A stretch of DNA of 64,000 nucleotides. Origin: Unio delphinus. Its lineage: Eukaryota > Mollusca > Bivalvia > Unionida > Unionidae. Shown here piece by piece: positions 61,501 to 64,000 of the stretch. The position numbers were made by a program, and so were the translations under genes. Where the stretch lies: the NCBI GenBank assembly GCA_029339505.1, contig JAQISU010000057.1, positions 4,002,001 through 4,066,000 of the forward strand, given 5' to 3'. Numbering within the stretch: position 1 is the stretch's first letter; the number at the start of each line of letters is the position of its first letter. The notes below the pieces were generated by a model, which was given only the letters and a program-made list of their open reading frames with translations, did not search any database and was not told the origin of the DNA.

Positions 61501-63781
61501 ATTGTTTTTTTTATTCTGTCGTTCCAAACCTAGATAGAACGGCCTACATATGTTGGCATCTTTTTGATTTTACTATGTCACTTACAAAATATGTTCAATA
61601 GTATATCAAATGCCGGTAGATATTTTCACAAGTGTGTTATCAGCTACCTGATGCTGCGCCGTTTCGGATGTGACAATAGTTGAAACCGAAGCGCAATTTG
61701 ACTGAGTTTAACAACCACGTTTTACTGCAGTCGACGTTTGATTGATTTGCATTCAGCGAAAATCGAGTAACTCTTCGCCGGCAGATTTTGATTTGCTCAA
61801 TTGTTAAGGTAGCAAATGTATGTGATAATCATATTTTGAAACGCTATGTGATATATTTTCAAATATTAGTAAGAGTTGTATAGTTTTACACTAGCCTTCA
61901 TGTATTACTGCCCCTTAGCATATAAACTGGTGTGACGAAAGGTCAAAGGGTAAAATCATGGAGTATAGAAAATGTTGACCTTTATTAGTTACTGAAATCA
62001 AAATGCCCATAATGATACTACTACTATATAACTTCCAAATACCTTACATAACAGACCTAAATTAATTTTTGTTAAAAAAATATTATACAGAAATAGAATA
62101 TAAAAACATTTGTAGTTATTTTTTAAATTTTGATTTTACTGGGTCTTTTCGTTTATTTTGTTTTTCATTAAATGGCGGATCACATAACCGCTTTTGGGTA
62201 GGACGTCACGTGAAGCCATCTTGGATCTTACACTTTTTCTTCGTTTTGTCTCGCCAGTATTTATTAACTGTTGCAAATCAACAATATGAAAACCTCATAT
62301 TTGGCTACCGGGTCAGTATAGAGCGGTCTCAAATGGGGCCGGAGGGTGGAAGGGCGACGAAATCTCTGAAATAGATTGCTATAACAGATTTTTTTTCTGC
62401 ATCAAGTTTGCAAAAACGCTCTTTTAAGTATATTATTTCCTCTTTTCAAAACGTTAATACATGAGCCATCCAAAGTGTCAGTTATAGTGACTGATTGATC
62501 GGATATATTATTTTAAATTAGATTTTTACTCTCTTTATGAAACATTGATATTTAAAAAGAATTACAAAGGGCTGACCACGGGGTAATACGTTTTGTGTTG
62601 AGTAACAGTGTCATCTGCCAAGCAGAATATTGAAGGTATAGAAATAGTTTGAGATAAACAGTTATTCGATAAATTCCATTGATATAGTAGAAACACCTAG
62701 CACAATTTAAATGATAAATGAATGTTTGAAGTCTTTTATCAACTGCATGACAGACATGTTTAGATCAAGCAATATTTATTTTTGAGCCCACGTAAAACCT
62801 TTAATGTCACAGGTATCTCCTGTTTAGTAGCGTGACCTCACGATAATAATTTCTTTCTCTCGCTCTTACTGACACTTGCTGATTCAACACTATAGACTAA
62901 GGTTTTCGATTCTCCATAAATCTTATCCAGATAGAAGCATTAGTGTAAATGAATCTCAAAACCTTACTTCACCGATACTTTATAAACTTTACAGGGCAGT
63001 TGCAATTGCTATGAAACTCTCAATACACATTTTACATACAAAACTGCATTTACTGCTCATTTATGACAATGCGTACAAGTTTCCAAAATTATTATCTGCG
63101 TTACCTCTGCAAACTGGTCAACTTTGGCTTCAATCATTCTGTTCTAATTCTAATCTAACAATATTTACGGAACACCACTTGAACAATGTCAAAATGTTTG
63201 GCTTTAACAGTCAGGTACATAAACGTATATTCTACACGTACATATTGGATCACGACGAGTTCCAGTTTGAAGAGTAATTTACAAGATCAGTAATGAAATA
63301 GCAAAATGTGTCCGATACTTCTAAATTATGCTGACGTACAAGTAAAGAAATGTTAAAGACATTTTAGTAAAGTCTTTAAAAGTTTAAACAATTAAATTGT
63401 CTACGAATACTTTTATAACCAGCAAAATATATATGTACATGTCATCAATCAATTTCATGCTGTATAAACAAATGACAAAACTCTTGGGGGAACAATTAAT
63501 GAAGTTTTCCTTGTTGACACGAACTATAATACTGTATTATATTAATAACATAGTGACATTTACGGGTCATCATTTTATTTTAATCTTTTGAAAAAAGATT
63601 ATAATACCTATATAAATCGATAGTTTTTTCCTAGAGCAACAGTTGTTGAAAAATATTAATTCACATGAAAACGTATTTCACTTTATTAATGCATTTATTA
63701 ATGCATTTTTGATCCAATAAACCTGCAACATGCTTGCAATCTATTACTTGAAGCATTATAACTAATGATACCCACACATGT
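61501..63781. other. Non-coding stretch
   Basis: No gene supported. A 133-codon rightward frame at 62876-63277 is of ordinary AT-rich composition with no known motif. Confidence 0.4.
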
Positions 63782-63782
63782 C

Positions 63783-63818
<36 letters not shown>

Positions 63819-63820
63819 CG
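63782..63820. repeat. Short (TA)n tract
   Basis: About 39 bases of TA with one TGTA interruption. Confidence 0.93.
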
Positions 63821-64000
63821 CAGCTACCTTCTCATTAATTGTAGCATTATGTTTGGTGGTTATCTTCAATGATTTAAAAAGGTCAGAGGTAGAATCCTAA
63901 AAGCTTTCTGCTTTGTTTCTAAGACCATTTTACTTGTAGACTAAATCCTCTACCAAATGTAAACAAGCAGTGAAGCCTTTTTGCGAATTGATACGGTCAT

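Overview
The window looks like animal nuclear DNA, most likely from a mollusc or another lophotrochozoan. It is AT-rich and has long TA microsatellites, two truncated LINEs, tRNA-derived SINEs of a type common in molluscs, decayed Ty3/gypsy fragments, and one spliced host gene with short, phase-consistent exons. There is no operon-like coding and no bacterial gene set. The exact species cannot be told from sequence alone.

Layout. 2.4-2.9 kb: remnants of a phospholipase-A2-like gene and of an integrase of the Polinton/adintovirus kind. 3.3-3.5 kb: a possible host exon. 3.8-5.3 kb: a LINE. 5.6-5.9 kb: a SINE-like element. 7.8-8.1 kb: a decayed P2X7-C-like zinc domain. 9.4-21.1 kb: the main find, a decayed but nearly complete DNA-virus-like element. 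21.8-22.1 kb: a MITE. 24.0-35.1 kb (minus strand): a zona pellucida (ZP) domain gene whose introns hold a LINE, a SINE and a virus-like scrap. 35-38.7 kb and 41.2-46.9 kb: two diverged copies of one block, including the first ZP exon (dead in the second copy). 50.7-54.2 kb: gypsy fragments. 55.0 kb: a 27-bp minisatellite. 57.6-61.5 kb: a decayed region containing a second, different Polinton-type capsid remnant.

How the viral genes fit together. In the 9.4-21.1 kb element, a family B DNA polymerase and an SF1 helicase are read leftward from about 12.65 kb. A set of small genes, including an HNH endonuclease, is read rightward from about 12.8 kb, sharing a short divergent upstream region with the polymerase. 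The virion genes are read leftward from 21.1 to 15.0 kb: a helical protein, a pX-like basic protein, a capsid-like protein, a core protein fused to an adenain-type protease, a fibre-like protein with a phage-fibre collar motif, and a further capsid protein. The rightward genes and the virion block converge on a 0.6-kb higher-order repeat. All of these genes carry stops and frameshifts, and microsatellites have grown inside the polymerase, so this is an old, inactive copy. No ATPase, terminal repeat or integrase was found inside it. The integrase/PLA2 scrap at 2.4-2.9 kb may or may not be its missing end.

Most other space is AT-rich non-coding sequence with microsatellites and no gene I can support.
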